Shown piece by piece: positions 33,581 through 44,877 of a DNA stretch of 64,000 nt. The notes beneath the pieces are model-generated. The model was given only the letters and a program-made list of their open reading frames with translations. It was not told where the DNA came from and made no database searches. Each line of letters opens with the position of its first letter. The first letter of the stretch is position 1. Origin of the DNA: Tetraselmis striata (lineage: Eukaryota; Chlorophyta; Chlorodendrophyceae; Chlorodendrales; Chlorodendraceae); assembly GCA_006384855.1 (NCBI GenBank), contig VCJN01002136.1, positions 124,001 to 188,000 on the forward strand, in the 5' to 3' direction. The position numbers and the translations under genes are program-made.

Positions 33581-33957
33581 TGTTAGGGTTACCACCATAA
33601 CCCTACCTGCATACCTATACCCGCAGTCATGTGTACACCCATACCCATACTGTCCACTCACTTATATACTAGCACGCCTATATATATACATACTGCTCAT
33701 CCGCCCATACATATAGACTGCGCACATGTTACACGTGATCACGCCCACGTGATCATACCCTCGTCAGCCATTACGCCCCGATGACTCCTTGGTGACTCCA
33801 AGCGTAAATTGCATACCCAAGCCTAATGCCTGCGCATGCGACCGACCGCTGAGCCGATAGTTGTATAAAGCCATGTACACCCTGGTACACTGTAACAATT
33901 TCCTTTGCTGCAAACCTTTTCCTTGCCTATGCTAAAGTCCCTCGCCTAAAGCTTACA
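33581..33957 (+). repeat. 5' LTR of the coding-poor element (377 bp)
   Basis: Nearly identical to 36602-36974. Contains the palindrome-rich CACGTGATCACGCCCACGTGATCA and a TATA-like TTGTATAAAG near position 270 of the LTR. Confidence 0.92.
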
Positions 33958-36225
33958 TTGGTTTCGCTGAGCTATGGTTAAGATCCCCCGCTGCGTTTCC
34001 ACTGCGCATGCCCGTCCCCCGCCGCGCCTGCCGCTGCTGCCGGTCGCCCCCCCTCCCCGCACCTGCCATCGTGAACGACCAGCCTATCACTGCCGCCGCC
34101 GCCGCCGCTAACAAACGAAGTTCATATCGACACCGCCTGGTGGCCCGTGTAATCCGGGCCGAGCTAGCCAAACCCACGACCCGCGCCCTAGCCACGGACA
34201 TCACTACGCATCATCCACGCATCGCAAATGAACGTCACTTCGCCCCCCCCTCCCCCCCCCCCGGCCGCACGCTCCCCCACGCCGCCACGCATCCCACTGC
34301 CACTAACCCTCAGCGCTAACCGAATATGACGGCATATGCGATGGATGTCGCCGAACGGGCGACTCCGTCAAGAAATGCTCGTCGACGAGCAAGGCACAAC
34401 AGTGGCACCAGACAGTGGTTGCCAGAAGGCAGCTAAGGGTATTACCTAGCTGAACTCGCACCGCCTTCCCGGTTAACGACGGTTTGGGGCCAGCCTAGAT
34501 TTGATTTCGAATTGAAAACCAATCGATAATCTGTCTGACTGGCCGTATTGTTCCCCATTCCCGAGACTATGCATGTTGGCTTGCCCCCGGTGAACGAGCT
34601 AACTCCTGAGAGCGCGGCCGAGCCCTGCGTGCCGGTGTCTGCGCATGACGGGGCCTCCTCTTCAGGCCCGTTGCCTGTCGAGTCGACACACTCGTTGCCC
34701 TCGCACGAGCTGTGCCGGTTCCTGCTAGCATCTGCCTGCTTTGCCATCCCAGCTGACACAGCTGCTGCCACATGTTATCCGCAATAGCGAAACATGCTGC
34801 TACCCGAAAATATTGCCGACGCCCCCCCGGCCCTGCACTGACAAAACCCAAACCTGCCTGGCGAACTGCCTGCCCGCCCACCGCCACGGCTTCAGTCATC
34901 GTAATGACCCCACGTGCATGCCTATAGTAATTAATTAATAACGACTACTGGCGCCTGACCTAACGAGTACAGGTAGTGGTAACGACTACAGTTCGCTGTT
35001 CGTTAAATGTTTTCTTTTGCGTTACCACGGTCTATCTGAGTTTTTGTACATGCAATAGTCAGTCTACTACATCGTTCATCGGTCATACTGTGTTTATTCA
35101 CCTGCCACATTACGCATCCATGTTCCATGTATGAAAAGGATTCGTGCGTAGGCACACTATTCATGAGTCATACTAACGACTAAATCACTGCTGATATCCT
35201 ATCTAAGCATAATAATATACTTAGGACGATTACAGCACGCTACTATACCACACCCATGCCATAATTTTCTTCCACCACTACAGATTTAGAGTTTGCGACT
35301 TAACCGCTACAGATAGAGGTAGCGACTATTAACTACATTAACGAGTATATAGCGCCGCCGATAGCGAATTCAGGTAACTCGGGAACTCCTAGCGCCCCAT
35401 CTATTTCAAACCGCCTCATCCCCTATTGCCATGTCCACGCGTGTTTCGGCCACATACTTACATCGCCACATCTGCCACTAACAACCTGCCTATGCCACCG
35501 ACCAACTGGGTCGTCGGTGCCTACCCGGGTACCTTGCGGATAGCACTGTCGATACGCAGGCGACCACTGCGCACGGCCGCAGCATGCGGTCTGCACACCG
35601 CGCACAGCCGCAGCATGCGGTCTGCACACGTCAGGGCTCTTGAGCTAGAGCCTGAAGGTAAGACACATATGCCTCTAGGTAATTATTCCCATGAACTTTG
35701 TTTATCAATCGCATGCCGCCCTCTGCGAAATATCTTTGCCGCTACACCCACACGTGTGCACGCATTTACAGTACAAGCCCACTTCATCCCTTGCCGTATC
35801 CACGTAGACGCTCCTCGGCTTGCCCGTTTTACTTATTTACAATATTTTCCGCCCTAAACGACCCTTGTCGCATAATAATCAAAGATCGCAATCCCCGCTT
35901 CACCTCGGTTATAACAAAACATTTACCGCTCATGCTCGTTACGTGATAACGCCTGGCAATATACCTTATCCCTCGTCGGTTTTATATTATGCCACGATGC
36001 CTACCAATCCGCAACTACATGCACTCCGCTTGACGCCCGCTACGGCACAGACCCGCTCACACCCGCTAACTTGTTATACCAACACGTGGACTCTGCGGAT
36101 TACATTGACATCGCCAAAATACCATATGCAGAAATACATGACTGAAAGTTAGAACTCGCCAATACATGTGTATCGAGCATACGTAGCATATGCCAAACTC
36201 GCCCCGATAAAGTCTGGATGTCAAC

Positions 36226-36395
36226 GTCTCACATATTGCTTCGCAGTCAGCTTGTCAAACCCAGCATGCCAACTCCTGCCAACTCCGCTTGCCTTTTGCC
36301 ATGGCAACGTCACACATATTGCTTTGCAGTCAGCTTGCCACAGTCCGCCTGCCAACTCCTGCCAACTCCGCTTGCCTTTTGCTATGCACTGCCAT
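36226..36395 (+). repeat. ~84-bp tandem duplication inside the LTR element
   Basis: CACATATTGCTTCGCAGTCAG at about 36,228 recurs as CACATATTGCTTTGCAGTCAG about 84 bp later; both units then share CCAACTCCGCTTGCCTTTTG. Confidence 0.8.
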
Positions 36396-36601
36396 CCCGT
36401 ATTCCACAATTCCTGGGCGACACATGCTATTTAACCTGACAGGTCGTAGTGATATGCTCCATGATTATGCCCGACACAATCTACTTGTCCCTGTCGCAAT
36501 GCTTGCGCACACCGATCATCGTGCCATGTCCGCCGAATACCCCACCCGCTTCCCTTGCGTATCGTTCCCATGGGTCTGCTTTTTTGGGGGCCGGGATGGA
36601 A

Positions 36602-36974
36602 TGTTAGGGTTACCACCATAACCCTACCTGCATACCTATACCCGCAGTCATGTGTACACCCATACCCATACTGTCCACTCACTTATATACTAGCACGCCT
36701 ATATACATACTGCTCATCCGCCCATACATATAGACTGCGCACATGTTACACGTGATCACGCCCACGTGATCATACCCTCGTCAGCCATTACGCCCCGATG
36801 ACTCCTTGGTGACTCCAAGCCTAAATTGCATACCCAAGCCTAATGCCTGCGCATGCGACCGACCGCTGAGCCGATAGTTGTATAAAGCCATGTACACCCC
36901 GGTACACTGTAACAATTTCCTTCGCTGCAAACCTTTTCCTTGCCTATGCTAAAGTCCCTCGCCTAAAGCTTACA
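36602..36974 (+). repeat. 3' LTR of the coding-poor element (373 bp)
   Basis: Differs from the 5' LTR at only a handful of positions, including loss of one TATA unit in a TA run. Confidence 0.92.
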
Positions 36975-36979
36975 ATTAT
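36975..36979. repeat. Right TSD of the 3.4-kb LTR element
   Basis: ATTAT, identical to 33576-33580. Confidence 0.85.
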
Positions 36980-37089
36980 ATTGTACATATACTAATCGTA
37001 GGCTATTGTACACATCGTACTTGTACTCGTACACATAGTACTCGTACTAACTCGTAGTATGCCGTACTCGTATAATTGTCGCACTACGT

Positions 37090-37600
37090 ACAAAATGGGC
37101 CTGCTTTGAGAAGAGGTCCACAAAGTGGCAATGTTGTCATAGCCACGACCACAGATAAGGTAGTTGTAAAATCAATACTGAAATATTCCCATGGCCTTGT
37201 GGGAGTAGGCAAGGGGTGCAAGGCCTTGCAATTCTTGATATAGGACTTAATATAGTCCTATGCACATGTGGCCAAAAGAAGTTTCTTTTGACAGACGCCT
37301 CTTTGCGCTCAACACCAAGATGGCCAATTGTAGGGGTGTCATGGCATTCCGCCGCGATCCTCTTCAAGCATGCATCATTGGGAACATGTATTTTATCACC
37401 CAACATATCTAAGTTGGAACCTTGGTCGGGAGAGACAGCACGCGGGCAGTGCGGAGTCACTTTGGATCGCGCACAGAGGCCCGTTGCAACTGTCGGACAT
37501 GTCATTGTCCATTTGAAAAGAGACAGGGATAAGGGCGTGCCGATGCGTGAAATGGTCAAGATCTTCCTCGGAGGATTTATGCTAGAACACGTCCAATGAC
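37090..37600 (-). pseudogene. gypsy integrase N-terminal zinc domain and start of core
   Basis: GDKIHVPNDACLKRIAAECH and TIGHLGVERKEASVKRNFFW form the HHCC-type N-terminal region. It is followed by ISVLILQLPYLW and FVDLFSKQAHFV, the start of the catalytic core, where an inserted TIR element interrupts it. Confidence 0.82.
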
Positions 37601-37689
37601 TGTTTCATGTCGGGACGACGACTGAGTGTGTCAGCCATGTTCTGCTCTCCCTTTTATAGAAGGGGGTAATATTCCGCGTGCGACAGTCT

Positions 37690-38100
37690 CAACAGTAGCG
37701 AGGCTAAAACTGGTAGTCGCTACTAACGACCGACCATGTACATATAGATGGCGTGTGACTTTCCATTTTCCTGTCGTCCGGCTTTTCTCCGGTCAGTCGA
37801 TTTGAATTTCAATTGTAATTTGATCTACAAGTACGTAAAATAACACACATGCGGCATTATCCGGGCGGGTACGTGTGCAGTGGTGGTGCAAAGACGAGAG
37901 GCTTCATTGAACCAATATATATGACAACACGAATATATTGGTTCACTATCACAACGCTTACCACAGCATGGCAGCATTATTTATATCGTCCATATAACAC
38001 TCATCACAGTCTCAGGTGCATGTCGTACTTGAACTCGTACACATAGTACATGTACTAACTCGTAGTGCACATTACTCGCATAATTGTCACACGAATGAAC
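37690..38100. mobile_element. Second copy of the TIR element family, left end diverged
   Basis: Shares GACGAGAGGCTTCA, CACAACGC.TACCACA and GGCAGCATTAT with the copy at 33,298-37,087, then ends in the same family of inverted end (GCATAATTGTCACAC). It separates gypsy RNase H segments. At its GCAGCATTAT the first copy carries the LTR element, so this copy shows the pre-insertion state. Confidence 0.65.
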
Positions 38101-38104
38101 GCAT

Positions 38105-38430
38105 ATGACTTGCATCCAACCAGCATGTCTCCTACCCATAACTTCCCCAGTGGGCAGATGCCTCAATGTAGTGTAATCAGTTTTGACATCAGAATGAGCG
38201 CAGCCTTCCAGAAAATGCCGTAAGTGTTGTAGGACAATGACACCTCCCAAAAAAATTCAGTATCATAAGTAGAGTAATGGAAGTGGAGCACCTTTGAGCG
38301 CCTTGGCTAAATAGGCAATAGGGCGCAGCTGTTTTGTCTTTAGGTCCGTCCGGAATAGGACAGCCCCAATCGCAAAACCACTAGCATCAGTGGCTACGGT
38401 AAGCTCAGACATCTTGAGTGGCCGTACAAT
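38105..38430 (-). pseudogene. gypsy RNase H fragment
   Basis: From 38,420: ELTVATDASGFAIGAVLF then QLRPIAYLAKALK, the conserved RNase H start of gypsy elements. After about 38,250: HLRHFLEGCAHSDVKTDYTT. It is broken at about 38,100 by a TIR element and resumes at about 37,660 with ADTLSRRPDMKQS. Confidence 0.85.
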
Positions 38431-38431
38431 C

Positions 38432-40634
38432 ACCAGGGGTAACGGGTGCCTTGCCTATTTTTTCGCGTTCATCCGACGAGGGCAACATCGCGACAGCGTG
38501 GATCCTCGTACATTCCTCGTACACGGGAATTGTCGTTTATCGGCCTCGTTCCGACCGTAATGTCCACCGTACCATGGGGATACGGCCGACAATGTCCGCC
38601 GCCAGGCATGCCCAACTTCAAAACAGCATTGCGGTCCCCGTAAACCCTCTCCCGCCGCCTTCGGTAGGCCACACCGACTCTGCCGGTCCCCGGGGCGGTG
38701 CTCACGACCTGGCGCGGTGCGATCGTGCACATCTGCGCATCGCATGCGCCACTCAAGACACGGTTCCGACATAAATACACGGGCACGGGCGTGAACAATG
38801 CGCGGCGCTCAACCGCAAATCCATCCCATGCAGTCTGTTGAGTGCATGCTCATTGTCAGGTATGGGCCCATTTGTACCATAGTAGATGATTTGATTATTT
38901 TACATATCTGTTACATAAATAGGTACACGCATACATCCATAGCGTAATCACCTTGATATCTACCGTATCTTAATAAAACATGTGTCGTGGTAGGGTTTTG
39001 AGTATAGGAAGCTATCGGTGCGAAATCCGCGACCGATATGCTGTGGACCCGAACACGGCATTCAAGCAGTTTTTGGCTTTCTTACTGCAAAAACATCCCA
39101 CCTATGCTCGCCACGCGCCCTTGCCCGCTACCAATCGCAGATTTTCATCCATGCGTCGTGGACGTTGGATTCGAGCAACGCCTTGTGGTAAGCATTTCTT
39201 CAGCTGTTAAAGAGCCTAGTATGCAAATTCATCAACAACGGTGGCGATCAATAGCAATATGAGTTGCGCACATCCCAAGACATTCACAGGGGCACTCGCA
39301 GCAGACAAGAGTAAACAAGTGGGCGTGCAGACGGATGAGGCGGGCATGCGTTCCTTGCGGCATATGCTGGACCGCATGGTCAACAGATGTTTGATGAGGT
39401 TCACCCCCCGCAACACCCTGCGAGACATGAGCTTGCAGCCTACGGAAGGCAGCCACTCAACGGGATTCAACCAGGGCAAACAATGCAGCGCGGACAGCAC
39501 CAAAAACCAAGCCCACCCCCCACCAAAGCAAAGCATCGACGACTCGGGAGGAAGGTGCCAACCTTGCTGCCGATCAGAGACTGCAAGACACGAGCATGCA
39601 TGCCTCTACCGCTGAAGAAGCATCAGCCTCTGCCCAAATAAAGCCCCGGAGCAGAGGCCACACCGGCGGATTTCCCGGAGGCGCCACTCGACGACCTCGC
39701 CGGTGCCGATGATGACGAGATGGAAGGCAGCTTGCAGGCAACAGACGACAAAGACTCAGAGCAAGCACAAATGGCGGAAGATGCCGCTAAGGGGGCCAAG
39801 CTCTATGGTCTTCTCGGGCTGACGTCCGATGAGCTCATGCACGAGCTCGCTAGTGCGGGCGGCGCAGTCGAGCTACGCGCGGCTGTGGCCTACCCCTCCC
39901 TGCTGAACACCGCCATCTCGAACTACGACGTGCGTGGCTACCTTCTCCGCCTCGCTGCCTTGGCTGGGCCGTATGACGCCTAGCAGCCCCGTTCTGTGCA
40001 GCCGGCCAACGCTGCCAGCCTTGCATGGCTGACTAGCGGGCTGACTGGCTGCGATATATTTTCGAAATGATGGTAAACCCTGAACGTGTAAAATATTGGA
40101 CGATGCCACACGGGAGCCGATCCGCGGGAAGGAATCTAGCGACACTCGGCACATACCTTCCATGAGTCCCAACGCACCGCCCGCGGGGGCGCTGCCCGGC
40201 CTGAAAGGTTCCGCGCGTGCAGGCTGCCGCCCGCACTTGTGGGGGATGGAGCAGCGAGTAAGCCCAAACGGACTTACTAGAATATTTACGGGGGGGGGGG
40301 GGGGGGGGGGGGACGGCTAGCTTCCTCGCGGGTCGTCGGCGCCGAGATCTGCGACCAATCTGCGACCCGACGGACTCCAGGGCCAAAACAACGTCTCACA
40401 CTGATCTCCGGACCAGCGTGGGACTCCACGGGCGGGCAGACGGATGCACGAGAGCTGTCGGCGAGCTGTCTCGGCTGGCCAGTAAATTTTCCGTAAACAT
40501 AGGGTTATGTACCGCACAAGCTAGGGCTAATACAAGCATGCCGTGCGCGGAGTGCCACGCCGGCACTGCCATCAGCATATCGATAGCCGTCCGATGAACG
40601 GGAAAAAATAGGCAAGGTTCCCCTTACCCCTGGT
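38432..40634. mobile_element. 2.2-kb TIR DNA element inserted between gypsy RT and RNase H
   Basis: The left end is ACCAGGGGTAACGGGTGCC then TTGCCTATTTTTTC. The right end on the minus strand is ACCAGGGGTAAGGGGAACC then TTGCCTATTTTTTC; the match extends about 45 bp. Flanks TCA and TAA may be a decayed 3-bp TSD. Internal plus-strand frames (39241-39615 and 39720-39983) have no recognised transposase motif. The superfamily is undetermined. Confidence 0.7.
39720..39983 (+). CDS. Small unidentified frame inside the 2.2-kb TIR element
   Basis: 87 codons from an ATG, acidic start (DDKDSEQAQMAED) then a leucine- and alanine-rich helical stretch (KLYGLLGLTSDELMHELASA), ending PYDA before a TAG. It could be the last exon of a transposon or captured protein. 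No family recognised. Confidence 0.25.
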   Translation: MEGSLQATDDKDSEQAQMAEDAAKGAKLYGLLGLTSDELMHELASAGGAVELRAAVAYPSLLNTAISNYDVRGYLLRLAALAGPYDA

Positions 40635-40639
40635 AACAT

Positions 40640-41290
40640 GGGCCATAAGCACCGGAGTGTGTGTTAAATTGTACTTGATAGGCTTAAAGACTTGTTGGTC
40701 CATGGATGTCCATGCTTTGGTAGTATTTGATTTAGTAAGGTCAAATAGGGGCTCAACAATCCTTGCAATATCTTGTATAAACTTAAAGTAAAAGCTAGCA
40801 ATAAAACTAAAACAAATGCACGAACATCAATAATACTACGGGGCACATGCCAATCTGTAGCGGCTTTAACCTTCTCCGGATTTGGTGAAATTCCGGATTC
40901 GGTAATATTGTGTGCCAAAAAGGTAACGTGTGTTTTAGCCCATTGGCACGTTTCATGTAACAAATTTAAGCGGTGTTTAGCAAGGCGCGACAACACTTGC
41001 TCAAGATGGCGGAGGTTATCCTCCGGATTCCGGCTGAAAATGATGATATCATCTAGCTAGCATAGATCAAACTCATTTAAAAGTATAATTAGCATCATGT
41101 CCACGCTCATCAGCCCTGCCATCGAAAACTGCGTTATCATAAGCCTGAAAAGGTCCATGGGCAGTTTTAAGACCGAAAGGGAGAACTCTCATCTCAAACT
41201 GCCATAAGTCACGGGCACTTGCGGGATTGAACATCTGCCGAAATCCAGTGTCTCTATTTCCTTTCAAAGCCTTGGTAGCACTGCCATGCC
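40640..41290 (-). pseudogene. gypsy reverse transcriptase fragment
   Basis: 41,267-41,080 gives LWQFEMRVLPFGLKTAHG, the typical motif before the polymerase active site. 40,996-40,700 gives VLSRLAKHRLNLLHETCQW and ISPNPEKVKAATDW, the region after it. The catalytic segment between them is lost. Frameshifts are present. Confidence 0.85.
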
Positions 41291-41930
41291 TTTTTTTTTT
41301 AGCCTCAGACTAGTCGCTTCGAACGGAATCTTGGCTAGCGGTGTGGTGACGTCGTTTAGCTCCCCGCCCCACGCCTCGTTGATTCCATTTGGATATACGC
41401 GAGGTGACCGGACCCGCCACATTTAAGCTCTCAAGCCGCGGTAGCATGTGCACGTCCATCAACAACATTGCCAAATGTACACATTGAACGCGCTTCCCTG
41501 CAAGACAACCGCAACCATCATACAGAACTCATGTACAAGTTGGGTATATGCCCTCGAGTATCGCACACCTTGTATGGCGCGGAGCGTTGCGACGCCGGAG
41601 CTGTCATGCGAGGTACACGGCGCGGTCCAAGGAGTCGCTTGACGATGCACCAGCTGCGGGTGCGGCTGAACTCCCGGCAACGTCAGGGGCCGGTGCAGTA
41701 GCAACAACAACAAATGTCTGTGCAGCTCCAACCCCCGTTGTTGTCGGTGTTGATTGCTGTTGTGATGCTGCTCCCTCCATGGAGATGACCTCAGCGGGCG
41801 GGAGCGCCCTTGTGGAACATCAGGCGCGGGAGCCGATGAATCGCAGTGACGCGATGCATCGCGTCCTGAAGCTTTCCACCAAGAGCACCGCCACTCGCCG
41901 CGCCTCATCTGAGTTTCTCAAATAAGTGAT
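41291..41930. other. Boundary region, no confident gene
   Basis: Lies between the gypsy RT remnant and the XPG-like pseudogene. Minus-strand reading has a Ser/Ala/Thr-rich stretch that could be the low-complexity C-terminus of the XPG-like protein, but there is no motif to prove it. Confidence 0.3.
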
Positions 41931-43094
41931 TGAGAATTAAGGCCATTTCAATTTCGGTCGCATGAGCAGAAAGATCGCCCTTGGCGACCGGCCACCGGCT
42001 ATCGACAGCACGCTCTTCCGCACCCTCAGTCGGGGCATCGGGAACTCCCAACCCTAGTCTGGAAATCGCCTTAGCAAGATCCGATGAAAGCAATTCCCAT
42101 CTGAGTCCCTGTCATTTACTGGGCTCACCCCGTTGCCTCATTATTGCAGCCTCCATCTTGAGTCTTGCGCATACCGCTTGGATGAAAGGCCGATGTCCGC
42201 CATGCCGCTCCGCGTGCGTAGCCATTGGTGCACGACGCTCAACGTTGAATAGTTAGGCGGTCATGGCTCAGACATCAACATGGCGCCGGCAATTATGTCC
42301 TCCGTAACCTCAACATGCACGATGATTGCGTCCACCTGTGACAAATCAGGCATCCCATCGTATGACTCGCCCTCAGGCGTGATGGCGCCCAACGCACGCT
42401 GTGCGGCCTCATCACGTACGGGAACAACCGCGCCCATGAAACTCCATCGTTGGCACTACAATGCTATGCCAGTTTGGTTACGAACTCTTGTAGATTGCAG
42501 TCAGACGCCAAGGGTTCCTCGAACGCGACGATTACGAGCTTGGCATCTCAATCCACTCATGCGGGTTCATCGCCTCGTTGTGTTCTGCCACGGCGGTAGC
42601 CAACGCATGGAGAGCCGACTTCAAATGTTGTAAGTCCGCACCTCGGCTAACAGCTATGGTAATTGACTGCCCATCTCGTTCTAGCCGGCCAGCCTCGGGG
42701 ACCTTCTTGATGCCGTATCAGTCGCAGCCGGCGGCAAGTGAGGGAGCGAGGAGGAAGTCCGAGCCGAACCTTGACATGGAACGCATGAAGGGAGTGTCGA
42801 ATTGGGGCGTCTTGGGCTGGGACTGCGGACTCAATAAAAGCTTGGAGTACCGACAAAGGTTGACTGTGCAAGTGCAATAGTCTACCTTAAGCCACATATG
42901 GCTGATGTCATGCAAGATGAAGTCGCTGTCAATTGTCCAAGCGCAGTCCATCGTCCATTTCGCAGACCTCTACGCAAGTTGAGAGTCTGCTTCATACGGA
43001 GCGACCATGTACGCGATCCCTGCGTCTCGAAGTGCGCGTACACACGCATCAACAACGGGCCACCCAAGTTTTGGGTAGCTTGCTTCGCCAATGC

Positions 43095-43099
43095 GTCCG
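43095..43099. repeat. Left TSD of the LTR element in the XPG-like gene
   Basis: GTCCG, identical to 46333-46337. Confidence 0.8.
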
Positions 43100-43400
43100 T
43101 GTAGAGCGCGGAGTTTGACGTCGGCTCTTGTGAGTGCGTGACTGCAGAGGCGGAGGGGTGAGACGAGGAGTTGCTGGAAATAAAGAAGTCATTACAAGCA
43201 CTGAGGCGCTCCGCGATATGCGTGTCGCCGGCTCCGAGCTCCCCTACTGCGTGCTCGGACCTTCGAGCTCAGAGATTAGGCGCGTGCAGCGCACTAATGA
43301 GCCTCATATGCGCGATGAGCGCATATCCGGAACAGCTATTATATCCGAGCGATCTAATCAATGGTACTACGGTAGCTGCATTGCTAATCTACCATCAACA
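43100..43400 (-). repeat. 3' LTR (301 bp)
   Basis: Closely similar to 44593-44877 joined to 46274-46332. Confidence 0.88.
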
Positions 43401-43545
43401 CTCCCCCGATGCTGCGATAGGAGGCATGTCACAAACTGCAAGGCATGCATGTTCAGGTCACCATACGTTGTCTCAATTCTTGATCCTGCCCGTGGCAATC
43501 ATGGCTTGCTCGGCAAGTTTCGCCGCGGGGCATGCACCGGTTTTG

Positions 43546-43983
43546 TCAGCCGTTGTCTAGCTCGGACTGCCTAAGCAAGGCTAAATTGTCTGGTGGCTTG
43601 TTGCCTCCGCTAGTCTTGCCGCGAGACCACGGCGGTTGTCCGACCTGACGGCCGTCCCTGAACACCATCCTCTCGGTCGCCGCGCGAGAGGCGGGAGCTG
43701 CTGCCTCTGCATCCATCGTTTCAGATGCGCCCCGCTTCTCGTGGGCTTCCAACCCAATATAGAGCTCGATCTAACAGGAGTAGAGCTCATCATAGTGGTG
43801 GAACATTTGTCCTTGCACCCCTGCCAGCTGCGACATCAGTTGAGTCATGCGATGCACGCCATATGGCTCGTAGGCTTCCCAAGCGTCGGATTGACCGGTT
43901 GCTCTCTGCGAGCCGGCCTGGTCATTCCTTGACATCGAAGCCAAACCGGTGACGGATTGGGTTCGGACAGTGATGAGCACCAC
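43546..43983 (-). pseudogene. Possible gag remnant of the LTR element
   Basis: Minus-strand frames 43983-43771 (QLMSQLAGVQGQMFHHYDEL) and 43752-43546 (AATERMVFRDGRQVGQPPW) look like broken gag-type sequence. No zinc knuckle or protease is visible. Confidence 0.3.
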
Positions 43984-44877
43984 TCGTCGCGACAGTGCCT
44001 ACGGCGGGTTGAGAAAGGTTGGGTCGAGAGACCCACCACCTCTTGGCTCTGAAGCCTAAGAGATGGCCCTGAGCTCTCCCTTTTCCGAGTCCTCCACCCA
44101 GATGTGAGGCACTGCAGGGACACTAGGGGCTGACCCAACTGTCCAAGATAGTATCTGACTGACGTGCACTCCCGCCGAGTACACGGCTCTCGCCCGCAAC
44201 GCTCCGTAACGCTCCGGTACCTAGCGCTGTGTTCTGCACCGCTCACGACGCTATGTAACGCTTCGGTGCATGTGCCCCGCTCCGGCACATGTGTGCGGCT
44301 GAGAGTCGCGTGCATTTGGCCCAAGATGTAAATACTGACAAGACGATGCGGACGGGGATTCGGTGGTGACTCGATGGTCGAGTCGGCGGGGGAAGGGGGG
44401 GGGGGGGGGGGGGGGGGCGAGGAGGGGGGCGGGCTTGCAACGAATTAGTCGCCTCAAAGCCGAGTGATTTGCCGAGCCTTGTTCAACAGCGGGCTCGCGC
44501 TACGCGCAGAAAAAAAAACGCGGACTTCTCAGCATGTCCTAAGTGATCGAGGACTGCCTCACCCTCGCTGTGACGTGAGGGCAACCATAATCTGTAGAGC
44601 GCGGAATTTGACGTCGGCTCTTGTGTGTGCGTGAGTACAGAGGCGGGGGGTGAGGCGATGAGTTGCTAGAAACAAAGAAGGGATTACAAGCACTAAGGCG
44701 CTCCGCGATATGCGTGTCCCCGGCTCCGAGCTCCCCTTCATGTACTGCGTGCTCTGACCTCCGAGCTCACAGATCAGGCGCGCGCAGCGCGTAAATGAGG
44801 CTCATATGCGCGATGAGCGCATATTCGGAACATCTACTCGTAGTATATCCGAGCGATCTAATCAATGGTACCAGTAG

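Larger units (their letters stand above)
33581..36974 (+). mobile_element. Coding-poor LTR element (LARD/TRIM-like), 3.4 kb
   Basis: LTRs at 33581-33957 and 36602-36974 begin TGTTAGGGTTACCACCATAA and end AAAGCTTACA, with 5-bp TSDs. A polypurine-like stretch (GGGGGCCGGGATGGAA) precedes the right LTR, giving a plus orientation. The 2.6-kb interior has no gag, RT, RNase H or integrase motif; the longest frames (such as 34008-34319) are low-complexity. It must have moved with proteins supplied in trans. Confidence 0.9.
33298..37087. mobile_element. TIR element (non-autonomous DNA transposon) carrying a later LTR insertion
   Basis: The left end reads TAGTGTGACAATTATACGAG near 33,298. The right end near 37,087 is its inverted copy (CTCGTATAATTGTCGCACTA). 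The inverted ends extend over about 55 bp. Without the LTR element it would be about 0.39 kb. It interrupts the gypsy integrase core: the reading resumes on each side. A related copy lies at about 37,690-38,100. Confidence 0.75.
32204..41290 (-). mobile_element. Ty3/gypsy element with chromodomain-like end, decayed and broken by nested insertions
   Basis: Collinear gypsy pol fragments on the minus strand: RT 41290-40640, RNase H about 38430-38105 and 37680-37600, integrase 37600-37090 and 33297-32650, chromodomain-like 32510-32204. The gaps between them are explained by a TIR element (38432-40634), a second TIR element (about 37,690-38,100) and a third carrying an LTR element (about 33,298-37,087). 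No gypsy LTRs could be identified, so the true ends are unknown. Confidence 0.82.

Noticed and set aside
33581..33610. Telomere-like TTAGGG
   Set aside because: A single TTAGGGTT inside the LTR start, not an array.
38432..40634. hAT transposon, because the end begins with CAGGGG
   Set aside because: No 8-bp target duplication is seen, only TCA/TAA flanks, and no hAT transposase motif.
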